Positions 1-6,557 are shown, numbered from the stretch's first letter. The stretch is 17,279 bases of DNA from CAYNFH01 sp964396385 (GCA_964396385.1 CAYNFH010000143.1:1-17279), one strand, 5' to 3'. Numbers and translations: made by a program. Notes: a model not told the origin generated them from the sequence alone.

Positions 1-30
1 GATCCAATGCCGCGACGGCGCGGCAGACCT

Positions 31-84
31 CGCAAAGCGAACCGCCTCCAGCCGAACCCTCGACTGGAGGCGGTTCGCTTTGCG
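31..84. terminator. Perfect 21-bp hairpin, probable transcription terminator
   Basis: Bases 31-51 are exactly complementary to 64-84, leaving a 12-nt loop (52-63). This is a very stable, G+C-rich stem with no mismatch. Neither side carries a run of T, so it would be an unconventional terminator without a U-tract, or a bidirectional one. It lies 280 bases beyond the stop of the DUF1080 gene on the - strand, and may instead end a gene lying outside the window to the left. The terminator role is inference; the stem is seen directly. Confidence 0.6.
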
Positions 85-117
85 GGCATTACACGGTCCG
101 TTGGGAGATACGTTGGA

Positions 118-358
118 AACAAACCCGCAGCCCCGCAACCCGTCATCCCGGGCGGGCTTCCGCTTAGCGGAGCGAGCGAGCGCAGCTCCGCGGCCCGCCA
201 AGCGACGGACCTGCTCTGCGGTAACAACTCGTACTCCGTAGCTTCAGAACCCGAACCGCCCCAGCCTGTCATCCCGAGCTCCGCGCGGGATCTGCTTTAC
301 GGTAGCTGTGCGTACTCTGCCGCAAAAGCGGAGACCCTCCCTAGCTCTCGCAATGACA
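118..358. repeat. Two tandem copies of a GTCATCCCGRGC interspersed repeat
   Basis: Two related blocks follow each other. Each starts with CGTCATCCCGGGC (141-153) or TGTCATCCCGAGC (267-279) and is preceded by an AACCCGMA..CCCC motif. Each later has a CTGCTYTRCGGTARC motif (211-225 and 292-306) and then a CGTACTCYG motif. The second copy ends at 343-358 with AGCTCTCGCAATGACA, an imperfect inverted match to its own left end, so it looks like a small non-autonomous element with terminal inverted repeats. Similar TGTCAT..CCGAGC/GCTCGG..ATGACA elements are common intergenic repeats in several bacterial phyla. No convincing gene lies in 1-364; a + strand reading frame through here has no ribosome-binding site or recognisable product and is repeat-encoded. 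Confidence 0.6.
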
Positions 359-364
359 AACCGG

Positions 365-1108
365 CTATCCGCCCAGCGGCACTATCCACACGTTCCGGAA
401 CTGCACCGGATCGTGGTCGCCCTGCAGGATAAGCGGACCCGTCTTGGTCATCTCCTTATACTGGCCGTACTGGATTCCAGTCATCCCGGAGAACTCCTCG
501 TTGTTCTGCACGAGTACTCCGTTCTGGAACACCGTGGCCCGCGGATTCTCCGTCAGCTTGCCCGTGCCGTCAAAGCGCGGGGCGCGGAAGATTATGTCGA
601 AGGTCTGCCAATCTCCCGCCTTGCGGCATGCGTTGACCATGGGCGGCTTCTCGTCGTAGAACGCGGCGCACTCATGCTTCTCCGGCTGCTTGCCGTACGA
701 GTTCAGGATCTGCACCTCGTACCGGCCCTGGAGTCCCACGCCGCTGTTGCCGTGACCCCTCGGATTGCCGTTTTCGTCCGCCGGGCACCGGAATTCCACG
801 TGGACGTACGCGTCCCTATACTCGTGCTTCGTGGAGATGTCGTGCCCATTGGGTGTCGCGATCCCGCCGGCAACCGTCCACCCGGCTGGATTGGTGCTGT
901 ACCGCTCGTACCAGAGGTCGTGGATTTGGTCCTGGTCCCCGCTGAACAGCACCACCGCGCCGGCCGGCGGCCGCCCCGCCATCAGAAGCGCGACCTGGTC
1001 CGGCGCTGCGCACCGCCACTTCTCCGCCCGGCCGCCTTCCGCAGCCGTCACTATAGTGGCGCACGCGAACACTGCGGCCAGCACGTAGCCAAGCTTCGCT
1101 CGTACCAT
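365..1108 (-). CDS. Secreted DUF1080 (3-keto-disaccharide hydrolase-like) protein
   Basis: The 247-aa product starts at the ATG ending at 1108 because a GAGGGGGGG ribosome-binding site lies just upstream and the new N-terminus (residues 1-23, two basic residues then a hydrophobic stretch ending TAA-E) is a signal peptide; a longer in-frame start at 1195 would bury it. The rest is one DUF1080 domain with a concanavalin/LamG-like fold. Hallmarks include GNSGVGLQGRYEVQILNSYG (residues 120-139), the cysteine-containing HECAAFYD (145-152) and LQGDHDPVQFRNVWI (228-242). Some DUF1080 proteins hydrolyse 3-keto-glycosides, acting after a glycoside 3-oxidase; many are only inferred sugar-binding or hydrolytic proteins. 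It is transcribed away from the LacI operon and could share its control region, though no operator is visible close to its own start. Family confidence is high, exact substrate unknown. Confidence 0.88.
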   Translation of the reverse strand: MVRAKLGYVLAAVFACATIVTAAEGGRAEKWRCAAPDQVALLMAGRPPAGAVVLFSGDQDQIHDLWYERYSTNPAGWTVAGGIATPNGHDISTKHEYRDAYVHVEFRCPADENGNPRGHGNSGVGLQGRYEVQILNSYGKQPEKHECAAFYDEKPPMVNACRKAGDWQTFDIIFRAPRFDGTGKLTENPRATVFQNGVLVQNNEEFSGMTGIQYGQYKEMTKTGPLILQGDHDPVQFRNVWIVPLGG

Positions 1109-1190
1109 GAATGTCCCCCCCTCGTAAAAGCAAAACTGTCCGTCTACGTATACCCGCCAGACACACCGTAAGTCCCCCTCCGCCGCGACC

Positions 1191-1218
1191 TTCAACCTTC
1201 AACCCTCAACCTTCAACC
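1191..1218. repeat. Heptamer tandem repeat, 4 units of YTCAACC
   Basis: Four exactly phased 7-bp units (1191-1197, 1198-1204, 1205-1211, 1212-1218) read TTCAACC, with one CTCAACC variant. The array ends 7 bp before the -35 box of the lacI-family promoter. Period and pyrimidine/CAAC character match the other arrays in this window. Confidence 0.8.
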
Positions 1219-1225
1219 AGGCCCC

Positions 1226-1255
1226 TTGACAACCACCCGCCCGGTCTGATATTCT
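1226..1255 (+). promoter_or_regulatory. Sigma-70-type promoter of the LacI operon
   Basis: A perfect -35 box TTGACA (1226-1231) is followed after 18 bp by TATTCT (1250-1255). An extended -10 TG sits at 1247-1248. The start of transcription would fall near 1262, immediately before the paired operator half-sites and about 40 bases before the GTG start. This is the only textbook promoter I can point to in the window. Confidence 0.72.
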
Positions 1256-1266
1256 GGCCGGGTACA

Positions 1267-1292
1267 TTAATCGGTTCACCTTAATCGGTTAA
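1267..1292 (+). promoter_or_regulatory. Tandem LacI-type operators, TTAATCGGTTMA
   Basis: TTAATCGGTT occurs twice, at 1267-1276 and 1281-1290, a 14-bp repeat distance. The second copy extends to TTAATCGGTTAA (1281-1292), an almost perfect palindrome centred on a CG step, the classic shape of a LacI/GalR-family operator. The sites sit directly after the predicted transcription start and before the ribosome-binding site, so binding would block the operon: likely autorepression by the downstream regulator. Sites are seen; the binding protein is inferred. Confidence 0.7.
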
Positions 1293-1303
1293 GGATCAGG
1301 AAA

Positions 1304-2341
1304 GTGCCGCCAACCATCCACGACGTGGCCCAGCGCGCAGGCGTCTCCAAAGCCACCGTTTCCTATGTCCTCAACGGTCGCGAGACGCGGATCAAGATCA
1401 CCGAGCGGACTCGGAACCGGATCTACGACGCCGCGCGCGAGCTGAACTACCACCCCAACGCCCTCGCCCGCGGGCTGGCGCAGGCCCGCACCGAAACCGT
1501 AACCCTCGTCATGCAGTACGCCCGCATCTTCTCCGGCTGGTCCGGATTCACGAATCAGATGATGCGGGGCGCCTCGGAGGCCGCCTTTCAGGCGGGTTAC
1601 GATCTGATGCTCCACACGAAGGAGCAGTCCTGCCTGGATCAGGAAGTGGCGGCGCTAACCGATGGCCGTGCGGACGGCGCTTTGCTCCTGAGGGACGCGG
1701 ACGATCCGCTCGCGGAACGGCTGCTGGAGCGGGGCTTTCCCGCCGTCCTCATGTTCACAAACTCCGACCATCCGGACGTATGGCAGGTCGATTGCGACAA
1801 CGTGACCGGCGGTTACCTCGCCACCAATTACCTGTTAGAGCTCGGCCATCGCCGGATTATGCATCTGGCAGGCGTGCCGCGATCCGCTTCGGCCCGCGAC
1901 CGCAAGCTCGGCTATGAGCGCGCGCTCCGCGATGCCGGCATCGCGCTCCGACCAGACTGGTGCGTAGAGATGCCGTACGGCGGGGCCAGCTTCGATGAAG
2001 TGGCGTGTGCCCTGCGACAGCCGGACCGGCCAACCGCGCTGTTCGCCTGGTCCGACGATGTGGCCGTCGCGGCACTCACCATGGCACGCTCCGTCGGGTT
2101 AAGGGTACCGGTGGACCTGTCGGTGATAGGCTACGACTCGACCGAGCTGTGTGGCTACACCAATCCGACTCTCACCAGCATGCGCCAGCCCATCTATGAG
2201 ATGGCTGCGAAAGCATTTGGACTGCTCGTTCGGCAGATTCGCGGAGAAGAGGTTTCAGAGCGGCGCATCCAGTTTACTCCGGTGCTGGATGAGCGTGCCT
2301 CGTGCGCTCATCCACCGCGTGAAACAGGAGGTAACTCATGA
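1304..2341 (+). CDS. LacI/GalR-family transcriptional regulator
   Basis: This is a 345-aa sugar-responsive repressor. It begins with GTG at 1304, preceded by AAGGATCAGG. Residues 3-24 (TIHDVAQRAGVSKATVSYVLNG) are the canonical LacI helix-turn-helix. The hinge-helix region YHPNALARGLAQ follows near residues 49-60. Residues of about 62-335 form the periplasmic-binding-protein-like effector and dimerisation domain, including the conserved FAWSDDVAVAAL and VDLSVIGYDSTELCGYTNPTLTSMRQP stretches in its C-terminal half. Length is normal for the family. It is the first gene of the operon, its stop overlaps the next start (ATGA), and the paired palindromic operators in its leader suggest it represses itself until a sugar is bound. 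The inducer cannot be read from the sequence; the glycoside hydrolase downstream suggests a glucan fragment. Confidence 0.93.
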   Translation: MPPTIHDVAQRAGVSKATVSYVLNGRETRIKITERTRNRIYDAARELNYHPNALARGLAQARTETVTLVMQYARIFSGWSGFTNQMMRGASEAAFQAGYDLMLHTKEQSCLDQEVAALTDGRADGALLLRDADDPLAERLLERGFPAVLMFTNSDHPDVWQVDCDNVTGGYLATNYLLELGHRRIMHLAGVPRSASARDRKLGYERALRDAGIALRPDWCVEMPYGGASFDEVACALRQPDRPTALFAWSDDVAVAALTMARSVGLRVPVDLSVIGYDSTELCGYTNPTLTSMRQPIYEMAAKAFGLLVRQIRGEEVSERRIQFTPVLDERASCAHPPRETGGNS

Positions 2342-2565
2342 AGCAGAGCATCGATCCCAAGATCGGGATCGGAATCATCGTCGTTATTATTCTCGTAGTG
2401 CTGTTCTTCGCGTGGAAGCAGTTCGCGCCCAAGTCCGGCACCGTGACGGCGGCCGAAGCGGGCCTCGGCAAGCCTGTCTACCCGCATATTCCGGCCGGAA
2501 ACTCGCCGAGCAACCCCGCGCCCGGGCAGGGCGGTGCTCCGGCAGCGCCGAGCAACGGCCCATAG
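2338..2565 (+). CDS. Small single-pass membrane protein, unknown function
   Basis: The 75-aa product starts at an ATG overlapping the LacI stop codon by 4 nt, behind a perfect AGGAGGT ribosome-binding site (2326-2332), so it is almost certainly translated. A short hydrophilic N-terminus is followed by one strongly hydrophobic segment (residues 9-25) and then a tail rich in Pro, Gly, Ala and Ser (50-75: PHIPAGNSPSNPAPGQGG...). By the positive-inside rule the K-flanked helix gives no firm topology. I do not recognise a family. Position between a LacI regulator and a pseudopilin-like protein suggests it belongs to the same envelope unit, perhaps as an anchor or assembly partner; that is inference from context only. 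Confidence 0.75.
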   Translation: MKQSIDPKIGIGIIVVIILVVLFFAWKQFAPKSGTVTAAEAGLGKPVYPHIPAGNSPSNPAPGQGGAPAAPSNGP

Positions 2566-2644
2566 TCCAACACCTCACCCATGCCGGCGCGGTGACTATG
2601 TCGCTGTGTCCGGCGCCACTCCATGGAAAGGAGCGCAATACGCA

Positions 2645-3469
2645 ATGAAGCCAGTTAAGCTCTATCGCAAGGCGCCGGGGTTCACCCTGATCGAGTTGCT
2701 TGTCGTCATCGCCATCATCGCGATCCTCGCGGCAATCCTGTTCCCGGTCTTTGCCCAGGCGAGAGAGGCGGCGCGCACCATTAGCTGCGCGTCGAACTTC
2801 AAGCAGATCACTCTAGCCTTCCGGATGTACAGCCAGGACTACGACGAGACCTTCCCGACGAGGCGGATCCTCACCGGGAACGGCAATCCGGTGTATGGGA
2901 ACTGGAAGCATGAGGTGCAGCCGTACATCAAGAATTTCCAGATCTTCGTCTGCCCCTCTAACCCGGCAGCACGCGTGTACGATGAGACCGATAACAGCAC
3001 GGGTACCAAGTACGTACCCGCAGTCCAGAACACGACGCGGCGCGGCTACTTCTACCTGAACGCCTTCTATAAGTCCAGCGCGTCCGTAGGAAGCGGGGAT
3101 TGGTGGAGCGGTTACCAGTACTCCGAAAACGCGTTTGACTTTCCGTCCAACTCTCTGCTAATCTCGGAGAACAAGGATATCTTCCCCGATTATGGACCCT
3201 GGATCGACTTCATCCCGAACTGGGGCCTTTCCGGGGCCAACTGGGGAGCCCGCCACAAAGGCAGCGACCTCGCCGTCAATATAGGCTTCGTGGACGGGCA
3301 CGTGAAGTGGACGAAATGGGATGCTGCCTGCGCGCCCAGTAACTCCGACGGAACGAACATGTTCATGTACAATCCCAAGAACATGACCTATGGGACCTTC
3401 GACCTCTCCTGGATCGACACGTTCTGCCAGGATCTAAGAAAGGCGGAAGCCACGAATCCGAATCTGTAA
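2645..3469 (+). CDS. DUF1559 type IV pilin-like protein
   Basis: A 274-aa pseudopilin-like protein. The ATG at 2645 is chosen because it gives a standard prepilin leader: positively charged residues 1-11, cleavage site G12/F13, Glu at mature position 5 (FTLIE), then a long hydrophobic helix to about residue 35. The FPVFAQAREAA stretch that follows is characteristic of Armatimonadota and related groups. An AAGGAG lies 11 nt upstream. The large C-terminal DUF1559 region ends in RHKGSDLAVNIGFVDGHVKW (around 198-217 of the product), a variant of the H-X9-DG sorting/processing signature: here 12 residues separate His from DG. Such proteins are processed by a prepilin peptidase and sit in the envelope; their function is largely unknown. 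Cotranscription with a LacI regulator and a secreted glycosidase suggests a role in surface sugar capture, which is inference. Confidence 0.92.
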   Translation: MKPVKLYRKAPGFTLIELLVVIAIIAILAAILFPVFAQAREAARTISCASNFKQITLAFRMYSQDYDETFPTRRILTGNGNPVYGNWKHEVQPYIKNFQIFVCPSNPAARVYDETDNSTGTKYVPAVQNTTRRGYFYLNAFYKSSASVGSGDWWSGYQYSENAFDFPSNSLLISENKDIFPDYGPWIDFIPNWGLSGANWGARHKGSDLAVNIGFVDGHVKWTKWDAACAPSNSDGTNMFMYNPKNMTYGTFDLSWIDTFCQDLRKAEATNPNL

Positions 3470-3475
3470 CGCGGA

Positions 3476-4822
3476 ATGATCTCGCTCTGCCTCATTCTGG
3501 CCTGCGGCGTCCCCTCGGCGCCGCAGGCCGTCTCTTCTGATAGCGTCACGTCCATTCGGCAGCACAAGCCGGCAAGGAAAGGGTCCCGCGACACGTGGCA
3601 AACGGAGCTGCTTGACAGCGTTCAACGGCGAGCCTTCCGGTTCTTCTGGGAGCAGGCGGACGCCGCGACGGGCCTCGTCAAGGACCGGGCCGGCAACTTC
3701 GGACCCGACGACTACACCGTCGCCTCCATCGCCTCCACGGGATACGCGCTCGCGTCCCTGCCCATCGCCGTCGAGCGGCACATGGTCCCTAGAGATCAGG
3801 CGCAGCAGCGCGCTGAGCAGACGCTCACCTTCATCCTGGATAAGATGTCGAACGTCCACGGCTGGTACTACCACTTCGTGGACATGCACACCGGCGCGCG
3901 CGTGTGGAGCTGCGAGCTTTCCTCCATCGATACCTGCCTCCTCGTGGCGGGAGCCCTGGTCTGTGGCCAGTACTTCCACGGCACGCCGGTACAGGCGCTG
4001 GCCAACCGGCTCTATGACGGCATGGACTGGACCTGGATGCACACCAATGGTGGCGCGCGTCCGGAGAAAGTGCTGGTCTCCATGGGATGGAAGCCCGAAT
4101 CCGGCTTCCTGAACGGCGACTGGAGCTCCTACTGCGAGCTGATGCTCCTGTACCTGCTGGGACTCGGAGCCAAACGCGGCGCGCTCCCGCCAGCTAGCTG
4201 GGACGCCTGGAAGCGGCCGCTCTATGAGTACGGAGGCCTGGAAACCCTGGCCGGAGGACCCATCTTCCTGCACGAGATGGCCCACGAGTTCTACAACTTC
4301 AAAGGCCTCAGGGACCGGTTGGGCTACGACTACTGGGTCAGCTCTCTCCACGCCACCGAGATGAACCGCAAGTACTGCATCGACCTGGCGCCCAGGCGCA
4401 AGACGTACGGACCGAACGTGTGGGGGTTGAACGCGAGCGACGGGCCCAAGGGCTACACGGCTTATGGTGTCCCGCAGCCGGAGGACGGGACGGTCTCACC
4501 AACCGGGGCGGTGGCCGCCTTGCTGTTCATCTCAAAAGACGCCATAGCTGCAGGGGAGGCCATACGGACGAAGTACGGACGGCAAGTCTGGGGCCGCTAT
4601 GGCTTCAGCAACGCGTTCAACGTGGACGCGGGCTGGTACGACAAGGACGTGATCGGCATCGACCTGGGGATGGCGATGCTGGGAATAGAGGACTATCGCA
4701 CGGGTCTGGTATGGAAGCTCCTGGCCAGTCACCCGGCTACGGGCCGGGCCATGAAGGCTGCCGGCCTCCACGCCATCCCGGAGCGTGAGCCGCGCCCTCT
4801 CAGAGTCCAGCCATCTCCGTGA
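3476..4822 (+). CDS. Glucoamylase-like glycoside hydrolase (PF10091, GH144-type)
   Basis: A 448-aa protein beginning 6 nt after the DUF1559 stop, in the same reading frame, with no visible Shine-Dalgarno sequence; translation probably depends on re-initiation. Residues 1-18 are a short hydrophobic leader with a cysteine at position 10 (LILAC), possibly a lipoprotein signal but lacking basic residues. From about residue 45 the alpha/alpha-barrel Glycoamylase domain runs to about 435. It includes RRAFRFFWEQAD, SIASTGYALASLPIAVER, GWYYHFVDMHTG, SSIDTCLLVAGAL, GPIFLHEMAHEFYNFKG and TAYGVPQPEDGTVSPTGA. Homologues with this domain include the GH144 endo-beta-1,2-glucanase of Chitinophaga and parts of cyclic beta-1,2-glucan synthases, so a beta-1,2-glucan (sophoro-oligosaccharide) substrate is likely but not proven. 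Its 3' end overlaps the convergent NUDIX gene by 23 nt. Confidence 0.88.
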   Translation: MISLCLILACGVPSAPQAVSSDSVTSIRQHKPARKGSRDTWQTELLDSVQRRAFRFFWEQADAATGLVKDRAGNFGPDDYTVASIASTGYALASLPIAVERHMVPRDQAQQRAEQTLTFILDKMSNVHGWYYHFVDMHTGARVWSCELSSIDTCLLVAGALVCGQYFHGTPVQALANRLYDGMDWTWMHTNGGARPEKVLVSMGWKPESGFLNGDWSSYCELMLLYLLGLGAKRGALPPASWDAWKRPLYEYGGLETLAGGPIFLHEMAHEFYNFKGLRDRLGYDYWVSSLHATEMNRKYCIDLAPRRKTYGPNVWGLNASDGPKGYTAYGVPQPEDGTVSPTGAVAALLFISKDAIAAGEAIRTKYGRQVWGRYGFSNAFNVDAGWYDKDVIGIDLGMAMLGIEDYRTGLVWKLLASHPATGRAMKAAGLHAIPEREPRPLRVQPSP

Positions 4823-5201
4823 AGAACTGCTCCAGAATGCGCCGGTGGAGGGGAACCAGGGGGTAGTTGTCCCATTCGTCCGGTCCGAGGAGCGCCATGC
4901 CCTGCCCCTCCCGGAGCGTCAACCGCTCCACCGGCACCTCCAATGGCGCGGCAAAGAAGAAACGCTCGCGGTCGCCCGCCACCTCGTGATAGACCAGCCG
5001 CAGAGGACCCGTAAGATCGAGCTCCAGCTCCTCCCGAATCTCGCGCCTCGCGCCCTCCTCAGGAGTCTCGGAGGACTCTACGTGTCCGCCGAAGACGGCC
5101 CACCAGCCGGCATACGGCAGGCCCGGCCTGTCGTCCCGATGCTGGAGCAGGGCCGTGCCTTCCCGGTAAAGGATAACCCCCGCTACGCGGACAGGGTCCA
5201 C
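4800..5201 (-). CDS. NUDIX hydrolase
   Basis: A 133-aa NUDIX-fold pyrophosphohydrolase. I prefer the GTG ending at 5201 because GAGGGG lies 7 nt before it; a TTG five codons earlier (5216) lacks a site. The Nudix box is complete for metal binding: G39, E45 and R53-E54-I55-x-E57-E58 (G-x5-E-x7-REIREEL), with the usual late Gly replaced by Glu60. It is followed by a hydrophobic residue as normal. The preceding WWAVFGGHVESSE is typical of 8-oxo-dGTP or nucleotide-sugar-type members, but the box alone does not give the substrate. Convergent overlap of 23 nt with the glycoside hydrolase gene leaves no room for a terminator between them. A long hairpin sits immediately upstream of its ribosome-binding site. 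It follows the PilZ gene and a 64-aa gene on the same strand. Confidence 0.9.
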   Translation of the reverse strand: MDPVRVAGVILYREGTALLQHRDDRPGLPYAGWWAVFGGHVESSETPEEGARREIREELELDLTGPLRLVYHEVAGDRERFFFAAPLEVPVERLTLREGQGMALLGPDEWDNYPLVPLHRRILEQFFTEMAGL

Positions 5202-5218
5202 GGTAGTGCCCCTCAACG

Positions 5219-5261
5219 AGAACGACCGAGACCCCGGCTTTCCCGGGGCCTCGGTCGTTCT
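5219..5261. terminator. Strong hairpin (12 + 6 bp) directly before the NUDIX gene
   Basis: AGAACGACCGAG (5219-5230) pairs with 5250-5261. After an A/C mismatch, CCCCGG (5232-5237) pairs with 5243-5248 around a 5-nt loop. No T-run follows on either strand. On the - strand it lies between the stop of the 64-aa gene and the NUDIX ribosome-binding site, ending about 17 nt before the GTG. It is either a terminator for the upstream gene, or a leader structure of the NUDIX mRNA; with only 17 nt left, a NUDIX promoter would have to lie within or before the hairpin. Confidence 0.6.
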
Positions 5262-5293
5262 GCAGTGGATAATGGAATGATATAGTACAAGAG

Positions 5294-5488
5294 CTAACGG
5301 TCTAACGCCCGAAGCGCCGCGGCGAGCTTGGCTGCGATCCTCTTCTCCTGGTCGCCCTCTACCTGATCGGTCGATAGGAACACGGCTAAGAGCACCTGCG
5401 CCTCATCTTCCGTCAGCCAGAGAGGAACCTCTCGAACTATTCGTCGGGAGCGTTCGGGCGGTGGGTGCAGTACGCCCACCGGCTGCAT
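5294..5488 (-). CDS. Hypothetical 64-aa protein
   Basis: The ATG ending at 5488 is preceded by GGAAAGGAG at 5-nt spacing, a very good ribosome-binding site, and this decides the start over an upstream ATG at 5557. The product is a proline-containing N-terminus (VLHPPPERSRR) followed by two predicted amphipathic helices (about 24-38, LTEDEAQVLLAVFLS, and 45-62, GDQEKRIAAKLAAALRAL). It is soluble and has no cysteine or metal motif. I do not recognise a family. It lies 91 nt downstream of the PilZ gene on the same strand and upstream of the hairpin and NUDIX gene. It could be a small helical regulatory or partner protein, but nothing in the sequence says which. Confidence 0.6.
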   Translation of the reverse strand: MQPVGVLHPPPERSRRIVREVPLWLTEDEAQVLLAVFLSTDQVEGDQEKRIAAKLAAALRALDR

Positions 5489-5579
5489 CCTCTCTCCTTT
5501 CCGGCCGCCCTCCCAATCGACTGAAGCACGGCAACTATCCTCACTCCATTGTACCACGCCGGACCGTTAGCCGGCAAAC

Positions 5580-6023
5580 TCAAACGGTGACTTGCGCCTC
5601 CTTCTCCTCCGATTGCGCGGGTACCGGAGCGGCACCGGACCGCGCAGCGGCGGCGACTGCCCGGTCATGCTCGCTCGCAAGGAGGGTGAGCGCGTCCACC
5701 AGAATGGCCATGTCCTGTCGGCTCATCCTCTGGAACTCTACGCCGTACTCCCAGAGTCCGCCCGGCGAGCGCTCCGCCCGGCTGATCGCGGCGGTGCATC
5801 GGAAGAACTTCATACGACCCACGGAGACGTCCATTTCGATCTGCTCGCCCGTCTTGTACCTGATGTTCGTGGCGAAACAGACGCCGTTGCAGCAGACATT
5901 CGACGTTACCGCGACCGCTAGCTTCCCTCCGGGGCGGCGATGCGTCACCTGCCACTGTGCGGGAATCCGCTCGTCCGCGCGCCGGTCCTTGAACGGCCAG
6001 GTTTCCAGATTGACTTCAGACAT
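5580..6023 (-). CDS. PilZ-domain protein with atypical binding motif
   Basis: A 147-aa cytoplasmic protein starting at the ATG ending at 6023, with AAGGAGC 8 nt upstream. The first motif of PilZ domains, RxxxR, is present at R15-ADE-R19. The second, normally (D/N)xSxxG, reads N42-V-C-C-N-G47, so the serine is replaced by cysteine. The beta-barrel continues through TGEQIEMDVSVG, FFRCTAAISRAER and WEYGVEFQRMS, typical of PilZ proteins. The last 45 residues are an Ala/Glu-rich tail. PilZ domains bind cyclic di-GMP and relay it to motility or envelope functions; with the Ser-to-Cys change, binding is likely but not certain. It is divergent from rhaM across 209 bases (6024-6232) in which I see no clear promoter. 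Confidence 0.82.
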   Translation of the reverse strand: MSEVNLETWPFKDRRADERIPAQWQVTHRRPGGKLAVAVTSNVCCNGVCFATNIRYKTGEQIEMDVSVGRMKFFRCTAAISRAERSPGGLWEYGVEFQRMSRQDMAILVDALTLLASEHDRAVAAAARSGAAPVPAQSEEKEAQVTV

Positions 6024-6232
6024 TGGGTGCTCCTTATCTCTAATGCGGCCTCAAAGAAGCCCCATAAGGCGCTGCCGCCGTCGGGGGCGACGAGAGTGCT
6101 CATCACGCCGATTGTTCCTCCCGGCCGGGCCATAGGCTGCCCGCAACTGTGCCGGAACATTGTCGGCGTGGCCGAAGGCCGTGGAGGATACCGGCTCCTA
6201 CGAGCGAAGGTGGAGAGGGAGGGATTGAGACA

Positions 6233-6556
6233 ATGCAGAGAGTGGGGCTGCTGATCCGCGTCAAGCCGGAGAAGCTGGAAGAGTATCGGGAGCTGCACCG
6301 GCGCGTGTGGCCGGAGCTGCTTGCAGAGCTGAGGGCGGCGGGGATCCGCAACTACAGCCTGTGGCTGCGGTCGGATGGACAGGAATTCGGCTACCTGGAG
6401 TGTGACAACTGGCAGGCGGCTTGCGCCTATCTGGACAAGTCTGAAGTGCACACTCGCTGGCAGGAGCTCATGCAGGATTACCTGTACAGCCCCACGGATT
6501 CCAGCCAGGGGGGCCAGCCCGTGGAGCTGCTGGAGATGTCCTTCCTGATGGAGTGA
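6233..6556 (+). CDS. rhaM: L-rhamnose mutarotase
   Basis: A 107-aa protein of the RhaM/YiiL family, which interconverts the alpha and beta anomers of L-rhamnose in the cytoplasm ahead of rhamnose isomerase. The ATG at 6233 is chosen because GGGAGG lies about 10 nt upstream and it gives the usual family N-terminus (MQRVGLLIRVKPEKLEEYRELH). The proton-donor His22 and the neighbouring Tyr18 are present, followed by WPELLAELRAAGIRNYSLWL and the conserved CDNW (57-60), in a length close to the usual 104 aa. No other rhamnose gene is in view, so it may serve a pathway elsewhere, or act on a related sugar. It stands alone, with a repeat element right after its stop. Confidence 0.92.
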   Translation: MQRVGLLIRVKPEKLEEYRELHRRVWPELLAELRAAGIRNYSLWLRSDGQEFGYLECDNWQAACAYLDKSEVHTRWQELMQDYLYSPTDSSQGGQPVELLEMSFLME

Positions 6557-6557
6557 A

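Noticed and set aside
308..1171. Long + strand open frame over the DUF1080 gene
   Set aside because: It is antisense to a clear DUF1080 protein with signal peptide and ribosome-binding site; its own product is Arg/Leu/Val-rich without any family, a high-G+C shadow.
1191..1218. Heptamer arrays as a CRISPR array
   Set aside because: Units are 7 bp with no spacers, and no cas gene is nearby.
4800..4822. Convergent overlap as a sign of frameshift or misassembly
   Set aside because: Both the glycosidase and NUDIX products have normal family lengths and ends, so a real 23-nt tail-to-tail overlap is the simpler reading.
6024..6232. Riboswitch or promoter in the gap between PilZ and rhaM
   Set aside because: Small GC hairpins are visible but no recognisable riboswitch core and no convincing -35/-10 pair on either strand.
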